A stretch of 48,736 bases of DNA from Bacteroidales bacterium (GTDB lineage Bacteria; Bacteroidota; Bacteroidia; Bacteroidales; WCHB1-69), in assembly GCA_017438945.1 (NCBI GenBank), contig JAFRUI010000005.1, forward strand, positions 1 through 48,736, read 5' to 3'. Below the pieces are notes generated by a model. That model did no database searches. It was not told the DNA's origin and worked only from the letters and a program-made list of their open reading frames with translations. Made by a program: the position numbers and the translations under genes. Shown here one piece after another: positions 1 to 7,513 of the stretch (position 1 is the first letter of the stretch; every line of letters starts with the position of its first letter).

Positions 1-852
1 GAGACACTATGGAAACTTAAGGCAGCGGGCGTTACGAAAATCAGTGTCGGAATCCAGGCTTTTTCAGAAAAATTCCAAACTGTCTTAGGACGAAAGCAGG
101 TGGATCCTGCCAAATTGAAAGAAGCCTTGGACAAGGTTGCGTTTGAGACTGTTTCGATGGATTTTATATTTGCATTGCCCAACCAAACTTGCGAAGATAT
201 CAAATCGGATGTGGATATCGCTTTCAGAAACGGAGCCAACCACGTCGCTATTTATCCGTTTATTGATTTCTCGTTCACCAAAAGTGAAGTGAAATCAATG
301 CCGAAGAAACAAAAAAAGCAACTTTTGGATCAAATAACGGCCTATTTCAAGCTACAAGGATATTATCGTGACTCCATTTGGACGTTCTCAAACAAGAAAG
401 AAGCCAAATATTCTTCTATGACACGGGACAACTTCCTTGGCTTTGGCTGTTCCGCCACCACCCTGTTAAAAAATCAATTCAAAATAAACACCTTTTCTGT
501 TGATGAATATTGCAAACGGATAAACGGCGGCGAGTTGCCCACCTCCTTGACCATCCGGTTCTCACCGAGACAACGAATGGTGTATTACCTCTTCTGGATG
601 CTGTACAGTATGCAATTGGATGAGAGAAAGTTTGAACAGTTTTTCGGTGTGCCGCTGAAAAAAATGTATGGCTTTGAATTTTGGTTGGCGCAGAGATTGG
701 GCTTCCTTACAAAAGAAAACAACATCTATTCAATGACAACGAAGGGGGCGTTTTACTACCATTACTACGAACAGTTCTACACCCTCTCCTATATCGACAA
801 GATGTGGGGGATTATGCGTAACGAGGCATTCCCGAAGTATATAAAAATTTGA
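1..852 (+). CDS. HemN/HemW-like radical SAM protein, C-terminal part (5' end outside window)
   Basis: The reading frame is open from base 1, so the gene begins upstream. The first visible residues read SVGIQAF...LGR, the motif that follows the radical SAM core in coproporphyrinogen III oxidase-like (HemN/HemW) enzymes, then MDFIFALPNQT (family MDLIYGLP-like). The rest resembles a HemN C-terminal domain with a long aromatic-rich tail. The CxxxCxxC iron-sulphur motif must lie outside the window. HemN oxidises coproporphyrinogen III and HemW is a haem chaperone; many relatives have other roles, so the substrate is not assignable. The next gene starts 21 bp downstream and the third overlaps it, suggesting an operon that ends in a phospholipid-type enzyme. 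Confidence 0.8.
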   Translation, partial: ETLWKLKAAGVTKISVGIQAFSEKFQTVLGRKQVDPAKLKEALDKVAFETVSMDFIFALPNQTCEDIKSDVDIAFRNGANHVAIYPFIDFSFTKSEVKSMPKKQKKQLLDQITAYFKLQGYYRDSIWTFSNKKEAKYSSMTRDNFLGFGCSATTLLKNQFKINTFSVDEYCKRINGGELPTSLTIRFSPRQRMVYYLFWMLYSMQLDERKFEQFFGVPLKKMYGFEFWLAQRLGFLTKENNIYSMTTKGAFYYHYYEQFYTLSYIDKMWGIMRNEAFPKYIKI

Positions 853-873
853 ACCACTTATTTTCGGAACACT

Positions 874-1332
874 ATGAAACCGCTAAAACATTACCGTTTC
901 GGCTTCGACCCGTGGGGCTTGCTCCTCTTCCTGCTGGTGATGCTCCCCAACTTCATCTGGTTCGCCGTTCCCGCACCGAACGACATCCTGCGTGCGGATT
1001 CGGCCACGCCAGTGGTGGATGCCATCGGCTCCGTGTTCCAAGTGCTGACCGTCGCGTGCCTCTGCTTCGTCATCCATAAAGACAGAAGCAAACTTCGTTT
1101 CTCGTCCCTATTCATTGCCACAATTGTTTGCGTCGCAATTTATTACATCGGATGGATATTGTATTACACGACCAATGTAAACCCCTTTGTCATCCTCCTG
1201 CTGACCATCCCGCCCTGCTTGGCGTTCATCCTTTTTGCCATCGACCGGAAGAACCTCCTGGCAATTCTCTTCGCCACAGCATTTGCGGTGTGCCATCTGG
1301 TGTTTGGGGTCGTGAATTTTATTGTCAAATGA
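874..1332 (+). CDS. hypothetical five-helix membrane protein
   Basis: A 152-residue protein made almost wholly of hydrophobic segments, roughly residues 12-32, 47-66, 76-98, 102-122 and 127-150, so an inner-membrane protein with about five helices. I recognise no catalytic motif. It starts 21 bp after the radical SAM gene, and its stop codon overlaps the next start (ATGA at 1329-1332), so translational coupling with the CDP-alcohol phosphatidyltransferase is likely. An accessory role in lipid synthesis is only an inference from position. Confidence 0.7.
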   Translation: MKPLKHYRFGFDPWGLLLFLLVMLPNFIWFAVPAPNDILRADSATPVVDAIGSVFQVLTVACLCFVIHKDRSKLRFSSLFIATIVCVAIYYIGWILYYTTNVNPFVILLLTIPPCLAFILFAIDRKNLLAILFATAFAVCHLVFGVVNFIVK

Positions 1333-1826
1333 AACATCTCCCAAACTTCATAACAGCCTTCCGGTTCCTTGGCGCTTTAGGCCTACTCTTTCCAAATGTA
1401 GGAAGTGTTGCCTTTTGGCTAATATATTTCGCCTGCGGACTGAGCGATATGGTAGATGGTTTTTTGGCAAGGAAGTTCCACTGCGAAAGCAAAACAGGAG
1501 CACTGTTGGACAGTATGGCAGATTTGGCGTTTGTGGTCGGCTGCTGCATAAAGCTGATCCCTGTCTTGATCCTTCCCCATTGGCTTTGGTTTTGGGGCGC
1601 AGCAATCGTCGTCATCAAAGTCATCAACCTGATTTCCGCCATAGTGCTGTACAAGAAATGTCTCTTCCCGCACACCATCGCCAACAAGGCGACCGGTCTT
1701 CTGCTTTTCGTCGGAGTTCCATTGACCGTATTCCTGGAATCTGTCGTGCCAATGGTCATTATAGCCGTTGTTGCAACATTTGCCGCCGTTCAGGAGGAAC
1801 ATTTCATAAGAACAAGGTCGGTTTGA
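1329..1826 (+). CDS. CDP-alcohol phosphatidyltransferase family protein
   Basis: The protein has 165 residues. Residues 40-65 carry the complete family signature D-x2-D-G-x2-A-R-x8-G-x3-D-x3-D (D40, D43, G44, A47, R48, G57, D61, D65), which binds divalent metal and the CDP-alcohol. The rest is transmembrane. Such enzymes move a phosphatidyl or related group from CDP-diacylglycerol to an alcohol in the inner membrane. The specific product (phosphatidylglycerophosphate, phosphatidylinositol-like or other) cannot be told. The start is the ATG that overlaps the upstream stop codon, which makes a compact family-sized protein; a longer upstream reading has no family support. Confidence 0.9.
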   Translation: MKHLPNFITAFRFLGALGLLFPNVGSVAFWLIYFACGLSDMVDGFLARKFHCESKTGALLDSMADLAFVVGCCIKLIPVLILPHWLWFWGAAIVVIKVINLISAIVLYKKCLFPHTIANKATGLLLFVGVPLTVFLESVVPMVIIAVVATFAAVQEEHFIRTRSV

Positions 1827-1845
1827 ATTGTAAATGAATTGTCTG

Positions 1846-1872
1846 TATATTTGCAAAAAAAATGTATTTTTG
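1846..1872 (+). promoter_or_regulatory. two tandem Bacteroidetes -7 boxes before the YhcG-type gene
   Basis: TATATTTG at 1846-1853 and TATTTTTG at 1865-1872 both fit TAnnTTTG. A TTTG at 1822-1825 sits about 20 nt before the first box, the usual -33 spacing. The gene starts at 1896. Confidence 0.6.
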
Positions 1873-1895
1873 TAGCTCATTAAATCTTTAACAAA

Positions 1896-3059
1896 ATGAA
1901 TAAAAAACCGACATTTATATCCCGTGATGTGATGACCGCAGACGAAGGCTATGTACAATGGATGGCAGACATCAAGCAGCGTTTCCGCCAAAGCCAATTG
2001 AAAGCCGCAGTTCGAGTGAACACCGCTATGCTTGAGTTTTACTGGAGCGTAGGCCGTGATTTGGTGGCGCTACGTGCAGAAGAGCGTTGGGGAGCTGGCG
2101 TAGTAAAGCAATTTGCCCTCGATATGCGGCAAGCATTCCCTAATGAAACAGGCTTCTCATATTCCAATGTGAAATATATGAAGCAATGGTATTCGTTTTA
2201 TTATGAAAGAGTTACAAAAGGCCAACGACCCGTTGGCCAAATTCGTCACCAAGCTGGTGACCAATTAGAAGTCGTTGAAAAAAAACAGCAGGTTGCTGGC
2301 CAAATTGAGACTCTGAAAAAAGGCCAGCAAGCTGCTGGCCAATTAGAGATGCCCGAAATTTTTGGCAGAATCCCCTGGTTCCATCATGTCCAAATCATTT
2401 CCAAATGCCAATCTCTCGATGAAGCCTTGTTCTATATCAATAAAGTGGTGGAAGAAGGCTGGAGCCGTAGCAGACTTGAGAATCAAATAGCCGCCAATCT
2501 CTTCGGAAGCCAAGGAGCAGCCATTACCAACTTCTCAAGCACCTTGCCCGACACGCAGAGCCAATTGGCGAAAGAGATACTGAAAGACCCCTACCATTTC
2601 GACTTCCTTTCGATGAAAGAGGAATACGAGGAGGAGGACCTGGAGGATGCGCTTGTGTCCAAGGTGACTCAGTTCCTATTAGAATTGGGGAAAGGATTCT
2701 CCTACGTTGGGCGGCAGATGGAGCTGCAAATGCCGGATGGGCAGACCTTTTTCCCGGATTTGTTGTTCTATCACATACCGCAGCACCGCTATGTCGTCGT
2801 CGAGTTGAAAGTGGTGAAGTTCATCCCCGAGTTTGCCGGCAAGCTGAACTTCTACGTCACTGCCGTTGACGAGTTGCTGCGTGCCGAGGGCGACAACCCC
2901 ACCGTGGGTCTGGTCATCTGTAAATCCACCGACAAGACCGTGGTGGAATGGTCGTTGAAGGACATCAACAAACCTCTTGGCATATCCACCTACCAGCTTG
3001 AGCAGGTTGTGGAGCGCACGGCGAGGGAGTTGGAGCAGAGGAAGAGAGAAGGGCGATAG
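1896..3059 (+). CDS. YhcG/DUF1016-type PDDEXK nuclease family protein
   Basis: The protein has 387 residues. An N-terminal DUF1016_N-like helical domain (about 20-108) is followed by a linker and a C-terminal PDDEXK-nuclease-like domain starting at PWFHHV (about 159). The nuclease core is visible as FPDLLF (about 286) and VVVELKV (about 302), then PEFAGKLNFYV. The family is common in restriction and defence loci, but its cellular role is poorly defined. Oddly, the linker (about 108-150) is a row of repeats, encoded by four perfect DNA hairpins, with VGQ, AGDQLE, QQVAGQIE and QQAAGQLE cores. Its 3' end is almost identical in DNA to the relic at 5898-6032. Confidence 0.88.
   Translation: MNKKPTFISRDVMTADEGYVQWMADIKQRFRQSQLKAAVRVNTAMLEFYWSVGRDLVALRAEERWGAGVVKQFALDMRQAFPNETGFSYSNVKYMKQWYSFYYERVTKGQRPVGQIRHQAGDQLEVVEKKQQVAGQIETLKKGQQAAGQLEMPEIFGRIPWFHHVQIISKCQSLDEALFYINKVVEEGWSRSRLENQIAANLFGSQGAAITNFSSTLPDTQSQLAKEILKDPYHFDFLSMKEEYEEEDLEDALVSKVTQFLLELGKGFSYVGRQMELQMPDGQTFFPDLLFYHIPQHRYVVVELKVVKFIPEFAGKLNFYVTAVDELLRAEGDNPTVGLVICKSTDKTVVEWSLKDINKPLGISTYQLEQVVERTARELEQRKREGR
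2220..2340. repeat. four short hairpins inside the YhcG hinge
   Basis: Perfect inverted repeats, each with a 3-nt loop: 2220-2227/2231-2238 (8 bp), 2245-2251/2255-2261 (7 bp), 2286-2290/2294-2298 (5 bp) and 2322-2329/2333-2340 (8 bp). They stay in frame and encode a repeated Gln/Ala/Gly-rich linker between the two domains. Confidence 0.85.
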
Positions 3060-3109
3060 CACAATAATTCTCAACTCATCTCGTTTACATTTCGTCTGAA
3101 TTTTTTTCG

Positions 3110-3460
3110 ATGAACAACACTTTACGCGTTATTCTGAAAGTCCTGATGGTCATCACCTGGGTTTTGATGATGGTGTGGTATATATCCTTTCTCCTCACCC
3201 TCGTGCAGGCGTATCGCATATACGGGAATATTCCTGTTGGTCAAATTTCATATCCTTCCCAAATGTTTTTTATTTGTTTGGTGATGGGATTTTACAATTT
3301 TATTGTGTTGATTTTCACGGGATTTCCTTTGAATCTTTGGAATATGGTCAATGAATTCAAGTTCAAGAAGTTCAGTACCCTCTTGATTTCGGCCTGTTAC
3401 ATTTTTCTTGCTGCAGTATTCATTATCATTTGGTTTTACCTTTGGTCGTATATCGATTGA
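3110..3460 (+). CDS. hypothetical three-helix membrane protein
   Basis: The protein has 116 residues with hydrophobic stretches at about 7-32, 47-73 and 88-113, so an inner-membrane protein. I recognise no domain. It begins 50 bp after the YhcG-type gene on the same strand and precedes the damaged VanW gene. No clear promoter box was found just upstream, so it may be co-transcribed with the nuclease gene. A functional link is not shown. Confidence 0.6.
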   Translation: MNNTLRVILKVLMVITWVLMMVWYISFLLTLVQAYRIYGNIPVGQISYPSQMFFICLVMGFYNFIVLIFTGFPLNLWNMVNEFKFKKFSTLLISACYIFLAAVFIIIWFYLWSYID

Positions 3461-3485
3461 TCTCATCTTGTTTTTCACCCCAACA

Positions 3486-4300
3486 ATGAAACGGAAACTG
3501 TTTTGTGAAATATCACTTTTACCTATCGTCTTTCGACGGAGAAGGAAATCCTGAAGCGGCATCTGAAGGATTTGTCCCAGAAGACCCTCTTTGCCAAAGA
3601 TCGGTCAACGACGGCATTGCCTGAACTTGTTTACCAGCACAACTCTCTTATCCGTCGCCGATTGGGCAATGTCAATATGCAATTGCAGGAGAACAAGGCC
3701 ACCAATCTGGCTTTGGCCGTAAAACACATTGACGGACTGCTCATTCGGCCCGGCGAGACCTTCTCCATCTGGAAATGCATCGGCCGGACCACTAAGCGGA
3801 AGGGCTACAAAGAGGGGCTTACCATCGCGAAAGGGCAGCCGGCGCAAGGGATTGGCGGCGGAATGTGCCAGCTGTCGAACCTGATCCACTGGATGGTGCT
3901 GCACAGCGAGCTGACCATCACGGAGCACCATCATCACGACGGTCTGGACCTTTTTCCCGACTTCGGTCGGCAAATTCCGTTCGGCACGGGCACTAGCATC
4001 TCGTACAACTACCTTGATTATCGGGTGAGGAATGATTCGGACAACACCTATCAGCTCCGGCTTTGGGTGGATGACGAATATCTGTGCGGCGAACTCCGCG
4101 CGGCAGAACCCCAACCCCACACCTTCCATATCCATATCGAGAATGAACGCTTCACCCGTGAAGACGGGGTCGTCTATCGCAACGGCGAGGTCTATCGGGA
4201 CATTATCGACTCCGCCACAGGCTGCCGTCTCGACAGCCAACTCATCCGCACCAACCACGCCAAGGTTATGTACGACTGTCCGGAGGAACTCATCGAATAA
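3486..4300 (+). pseudogene. VanW-family protein gene with a frameshift near its start
   Basis: The main frame (3509-4300) encodes a VanW-family protein: HNSLIRRRLGNV, LQENKATNL, RPGETFSIW, GIGGGMCQLSNLIHW and the ITEHHHHDGLDLFPDF block. VanW proteins accompany some glycopeptide-resistance loci, but most are of unknown function. No ATG opens this frame. An ATG at 3486 in another frame reads MKRKLFCEIS, the N-terminus I expect for this family, and the VanW frame resumes with TYRLSTEKEIL from 3521. One base seems to be missing around 3513-3520. A TTG at 3572 could start a truncated 242-residue protein. This could be a real mutation or a sequence error. Confidence 0.75.
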
Positions 4301-4328
4301 CTTGTCAATTAATTTCTTCTACAAAAAA

Positions 4329-4350
4329 CCAATAGCTAATAGCCAAAAGC
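4329..4350. repeat. short heptamer repeat in spacer
   Basis: Seven-nucleotide units aatagct and aatagcc, with a partial third. On the reverse strand they read ttggcta/ttagcta, like the array at 27472-27499. Confidence 0.45.
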
Positions 4351-4388
4351 ATAATAAAAACGTACATAAACCAATAATTTAAAAGAAT

Positions 4389-4442
4389 ATGACAGATTAT
4401 AACAACCTGAAAGGTCTCCGCCACAGCGAGAGCAGTTCGTGA
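4389..4442 (+). pseudogene. 5' scrap of a FlK-type thioesterase gene
   Basis: The frame reads MTDYNNLKGLRHSE and then stops. The intact thioesterase gene at 17858 reads MTEFNNLKGLRHSE, and the DNA matches at most positions over about 42 bp. After that, two extra bases break the frame; skipping them gives EQFVME, matching EQLVVE of the intact gene. Similarity ends within about 20 codons. This is therefore a decayed start of a second copy and not a functional small gene. Confidence 0.75.
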
Positions 4443-4531
4443 TGGAATGTAGGGTGAGAAAGTTGGAACAAAGTGGGAAAAACGGATTAAATCCGTTCAC
4501 ATCCAAACAACCCCATTAAGTGCCGCTGTTC

Positions 4532-5587
4532 TCATACTTTGTTGTTGCCATTTTCAAATTTCACTTCTTGGTTAAAAGCTTGTATTTCGGCGACAATGGT
4601 CTTTTTCAGTTCCTCCTTGGGGATGATAAGTTGATAATCGGCCACACCGATAGGCTTAGTGATGCCTTCGAGTGCCAGTTCCACGTCAAGGTGGTCCTTT
4701 TCTGCGCAGAGTATGATGCCGATGGAGGGGTTCTCGCCATCCTGACGTTCTATGCGGTCGAGCAGGGAAAGGTAGTAGTTCATCTTGCCCGCGTATTCGG
4801 GTTTGAACTCGCCTATCTTCAAGTCAACGGCCACCAGACAGTGCAGTTTCCTGTGAAAGAAGAGCATATCTACACGGCTTTCTTTTCCGTTGTACTCCAC
4901 TGTGTGTTGGTTGGCAATGAAGGTGAAACCCTTTCCTAGTTCAAGCAGGAACAGCTTTATCTTTTCGACAAGCCTCTGTTCCAACTCAAGTTCAAATATC
5001 GGCTCCGTCACCCCGAGAAAACCGAGATTATATCCGTTGCGGAACACTTCGTTGGCATACCTCGCCTGTGTGGCAGGCAAAGAGGATGCGAAATTGTTGT
5101 CAGCAGGTGCCGACAGATTCGACTCATGCATCTTCAGTTTGAGGGCGTTCAACAGCAGGTCGCGATTCCAGCCTTTTTCAGTGCTCTCATGCGCATAGTA
5201 CCACGTATCTTCGTCGTTCAAATCTTTACTGAGAAGTAATACGTTATGCGACCACGGCAAAAGTGCAACGGCTCGTTGCACTTTTGCATCTGCCGTTTTA
5301 TATCGTTCGAAGAAAGTCTTCATATACCACAAGTTACGTGGTGACATCCCCATCTTGGGAAACCGTTTTTTCAAGTCTGCCGACAGCCGTTTTACCACCT
5401 GACTACCATGCCTGCTTTCGAGTTTCTTCTCATAAAGCAGCTTGCCAATCTCCCAATAGGTGTTACTGGCCGCAATGGCAATGTGTCGGGCAACATCAGT
5501 GCGTGTTTTCTCAATTACGGCCACAGCCCTTAGCAGTAATTCGTCATAGTCGTTATTCTGCATCTGGATTATTTCTTTTTCTGCCAT
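4532..5587 (-). CDS. second YhcG/DUF1016-type PDDEXK nuclease family protein
   Basis: The protein has 351 residues from the ATG at 5587 (MAEKEI); an earlier in-frame ATG at 5647 is less likely. It has the same layout as the gene at 1896: a helical N-terminal domain (about 12-100), a hinge, then a nuclease domain from PWSHNV. The core motif is VDMLFFH (about 239) and AVDLK (about 253), with Asp where the other copy has Glu, then PEYAGKMNYYL. The sequence differs greatly from the first copy, so this is not a recent duplicate. The hinge (AKVQRAVAL) is encoded by one long perfect hairpin. It is read from a strong TTGACA/TATATTTG promoter at 5678-5708. Confidence 0.88.
   Translation of the reverse strand: MAEKEIIQMQNNDYDELLLRAVAVIEKTRTDVARHIAIAASNTYWEIGKLLYEKKLESRHGSQVVKRLSADLKKRFPKMGMSPRNLWYMKTFFERYKTADAKVQRAVALLPWSHNVLLLSKDLNDEDTWYYAHESTEKGWNRDLLLNALKLKMHESNLSAPADNNFASSLPATQARYANEVFRNGYNLGFLGVTEPIFELELEQRLVEKIKLFLLELGKGFTFIANQHTVEYNGKESRVDMLFFHRKLHCLVAVDLKIGEFKPEYAGKMNYYLSLLDRIERQDGENPSIGIILCAEKDHLDVELALEGITKPIGVADYQLIIPKEELKKTIVAEIQAFNQEVKFENGNNKV
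5257..5287. repeat. perfect 14-bp hairpin in the hinge of the second YhcG gene
   Basis: Arms at 5257-5270 and 5274-5287 are exact reverse complements around a 3-nt loop. It encodes AKVQRAVALL just before the PWSHNV motif, the same protein position as the hairpins in the first copy. Confidence 0.9.
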
Positions 5588-5870
5588 AATGTTTTCATTT
5601 TTTAATTGTGAAGATATATTTTCGTTGAGTGGAAGATGTAAAAACATGCCTCTTTACAGACAACCATCTTCCACAGGCAAATATACAACGAAACCGCCCG
5701 TTTGTCAAGGGTTTTGTATGATTTTCGCAAGCCCTGGAAAACAAGCGTTTGTAAAATATTTTAACAATTCGATTTTTCAATTGTTAAATTTCAAAAGGGA
5801 GTTTTCGCAGAAAATTGGGTGCGCTATCCGCAAGAAAGCTCCTTTGCGCCGGGCGGTTCCTTCATTCCAA
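5588..5870. other. AT-rich spacer upstream of the second YhcG gene
   Basis: It holds the minus-strand promoter cassette at 5678-5708 and an AT-rich stretch with the inverted pair caattg/aattgt-like sequences near 5765-5790. I see no convincing gene here. Confidence 0.5.
5678..5708 (-). promoter_or_regulatory. promoter cassette copy A
   Basis: On the minus strand TTGACA (5703-5708) is followed after exactly 17 nt by TATATTTG (5678-5685). The spacer aacgggcggtttcgttg differs by only two bases from copy B at 27.5 kb. It drives the YhcG-type gene starting at 5587. Confidence 0.7.
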
Positions 5871-5893
5871 TTCGTCAGCAGACTGCTGACGAA
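5871..5893. repeat. 11-bp perfect hairpin in the YhcG relic
   Basis: ttcgtcagcag and its exact reverse complement are separated by one base. Confidence 0.9.
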
Positions 5894-6032
5894 ATAGATC
5901 AACAAGCCCCGCGGCGTCTCCACCTACCAGCTTGAGCAGGTGGTGGAGCGCATGGTGAGGGAGTTGGAGCAGAGGGAGAGTGATGGTTCGCGCAAATATG
6001 GTGCGCGAGACGGAGTTTTTTTGCGAAAATAG
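5871..6032 (+). pseudogene. relic of a third YhcG/DUF1016-type gene
   Basis: From 5898 the frame reads INKPRGVSTYQLEQVVER and ELEQRE, nearly the C-terminus of the intact gene at 1896 (INKPLGISTYQLEQVVER, ELEQRK). DNA identity there is very high, so the copy is recent. The frame then runs past the old end to a stop at 6030-6032. Immediately upstream a perfect 11-bp hairpin (5871-5881/5883-5893) begins with the same attcgtca as the hinge of the intact gene. The relic therefore seems to keep a piece of hinge and the C-terminal end, with the nuclease core deleted. Confidence 0.8.
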
Positions 6033-6633
6033 GTTTCGTGATTTATTCGTATTTTTGCAGTGGTTTAGGAGAGGCGGCATTCCTGACACACGAAAGCCGT
6101 TTGAAAAGCTGAAACTTGATGTCCCGAGATAGACTTGAGCGCCGAGTTCATCACCACGATCTGTCGCGATAATGATGCAACTGAAAGTTCAAATGTTGCA
6201 ACTAATATTGGAACTAATGATGCAACTAATGATGCAACTAATAATGGTTCTAACGATCTGACAATCAATACTAATAGTGCTATTAATATTGGAACTAATA
6301 TTGGAACTTCCGGAAACAGTGTTGCAACTGACCATTTGACGGAGAACAAGCGAATCGTGGATAGAACAGTAAAAAAGAAAGTCAAGCCAAGAATGACAAA
6401 AGAGCAGTTGCGGGAGTGCATTATCGAAGCATGTGTTGTAGATCATTCAATTGATGAATTGGCTACGCTTTTGAAAAAGAGTCCAGACTATCTGCAAAAT
6501 TTCGTGATTCCTGATTTGGTCGCCGACGGAACACTCTTACGCACCAAACCGAGTCATAGTCCAGGGCAGACATACATGACAAATCCGAAACTTGACAAGT
6601 AGGATTGAAGGGTTGTTGGTGCGAAAATAGGTT
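6023..6633 (+). repeat. 13-14 bp direct repeat flanking the HTH-tail relic
   Basis: gcgaaaataggtt (with a shared preceding t) occurs at 6023-6035 and again at 6621-6633, bracketing the relic at 6057-6602. It may mark the ends of an inserted or duplicated segment. Confidence 0.5.
6057..6602 (+). pseudogene. C-terminal remnant with Asn/Thr repeats and a winged-helix-like tail
   Basis: From 6135 the frame encodes an Asn/Ala/Thr-rich run of roughly four-residue units (NVAT, NIGT, NDAT) and then a tail with a winged-helix look (MTKEQLRECIIEA...HSIDELATLLKKSPDYLQNFVIP). Such tails occur at the C-termini of AlbA/AAA_4-type ATP-binding proteins, but I cannot fix the family. Upstream, another frame reads GIPDTRKPFEKLKLDVP, and inserting one base near 6122-6127 would join it to EIDLSAEF. 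It therefore looks like the frameshifted 3' end of a larger gene whose front is gone. Confidence 0.5.
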
Positions 6634-6750
6634 GCGCAGGATAGTTGTATTGCAAGAAAAAAATTTTAGCTTTGTCCGCTATTTCAAATTTTTTTCTATC
6701 TTGCGGCCCTCATGTAGTAAAGATTTTTAGATATTAAAAATGTAGATAGT

Positions 6751-6921
6751 ATGAAAGCATTTGGAACTATGATTTCACATTGTGGAAATTGTTCGCGAAA
6801 AACAAAGAAAGAAGGACTGGCTAAAGATGAGTATTATTGTGATGTTTTCATTGACACTCCGATGAAAGGTGTTGTTAGTTCTGATATAGCTGAAACACTT
6901 TGTGTGAAACATGGTCTCTGA
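6751..6921 (+). CDS. hypothetical 56-residue Cys-containing protein
   Basis: A short frame from ATG 6751 to TGA 6921. It contains HCGNCSRKTK followed by YYCDVF and a last Cys near the end (LCVKHGL), which could be a small zinc- or metal-binding knuckle. The codon pattern looks plausible for a gene. The next gene starts 35 bp downstream on the same strand, so the two may be one unit. I recognise no family. Confidence 0.45.
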   Translation: MKAFGTMISHCGNCSRKTKKEGLAKDEYYCDVFIDTPMKGVVSSDIAETLCVKHGL

Positions 6922-6956
6922 AAATACATACGGCATAGTATAAAAAACATTTAACA

Positions 6957-7310
6957 ATGAATACAAATAAGAAATATTATCTTACTGAAATTTTTCTTGA
7001 TGTCCTTGAAAATAATGGGGACAAATTAGGGCAAGAATTTGTGAGAAAAGTTCGCACATTTATTAAATCGACTGATTTTGCAGAACTGTTCAATTTTCTT
7101 GTGACAAATGCAGTGGGTGGCAGAATTCATATAAAACGTTCTGTCGTTGACAACGCAATTGATTATATTATCAATAATTATGAAAAGGAAATCGAAGACG
7201 ATGTCTGTATCTCTGACAAAGAGAATGCCAAAAGACAAATGAAAACATACATGCACATATACAAAAATACTTTTACAGCATTTATTGAAGCTAATTACTT
7301 ATTCGAATAA
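6957..7310 (+). CDS. hypothetical protein
   Basis: The 117-residue protein is helical and charged: MNTNKKYYLTEIFLDVLENN at the N-terminus, a central FAELFNFLVTNAVGGRIHI and an acidic stretch before an aromatic C-terminus. There is no signal peptide or membrane helix, and I do not recognise a domain. Its A+T-rich composition differs from the housekeeping genes further right and matches the surrounding accessory region. It may pair with the 56-residue gene just before it. Confidence 0.55.
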   Translation: MNTNKKYYLTEIFLDVLENNGDKLGQEFVRKVRTFIKSTDFAELFNFLVTNAVGGRIHIKRSVVDNAIDYIINNYEKEIEDDVCISDKENAKRQMKTYMHIYKNTFTAFIEANYLFE

Positions 7311-7482
7311 ACGACTCAAAATTCTCGCATAATAAACCAACAACTAAATGCATCATCATTTCGAAGTGTTAGAAAAAATGTGATTTCGCATCGCAAACCA
7401 CTCAAGTATGAATTATGACATATAAAGAAAACATGATTTGCAAGCTTTGCAAACACAACCATTGATGTTTGATTTGTCATAA

Positions 7483-7490
7483 TAATTTTG
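7483..7490 (+). promoter_or_regulatory. -7 box for the HNH gene
   Basis: TAATTTTG fits TAnnTTTG and lies 24 nt before the ATG at 7514. This argues against a possible TTG start at 7469, which would lie upstream of the promoter. Confidence 0.6.
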
Positions 7491-7513
7491 CACCGAATAA
7501 AACAATTATTATC

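Noticed and set aside
7469-7513. TTG start for the HNH gene
   Set aside because: It would start upstream of the -7 box at 7483; the ATG at 7514 fits promoter and domain.
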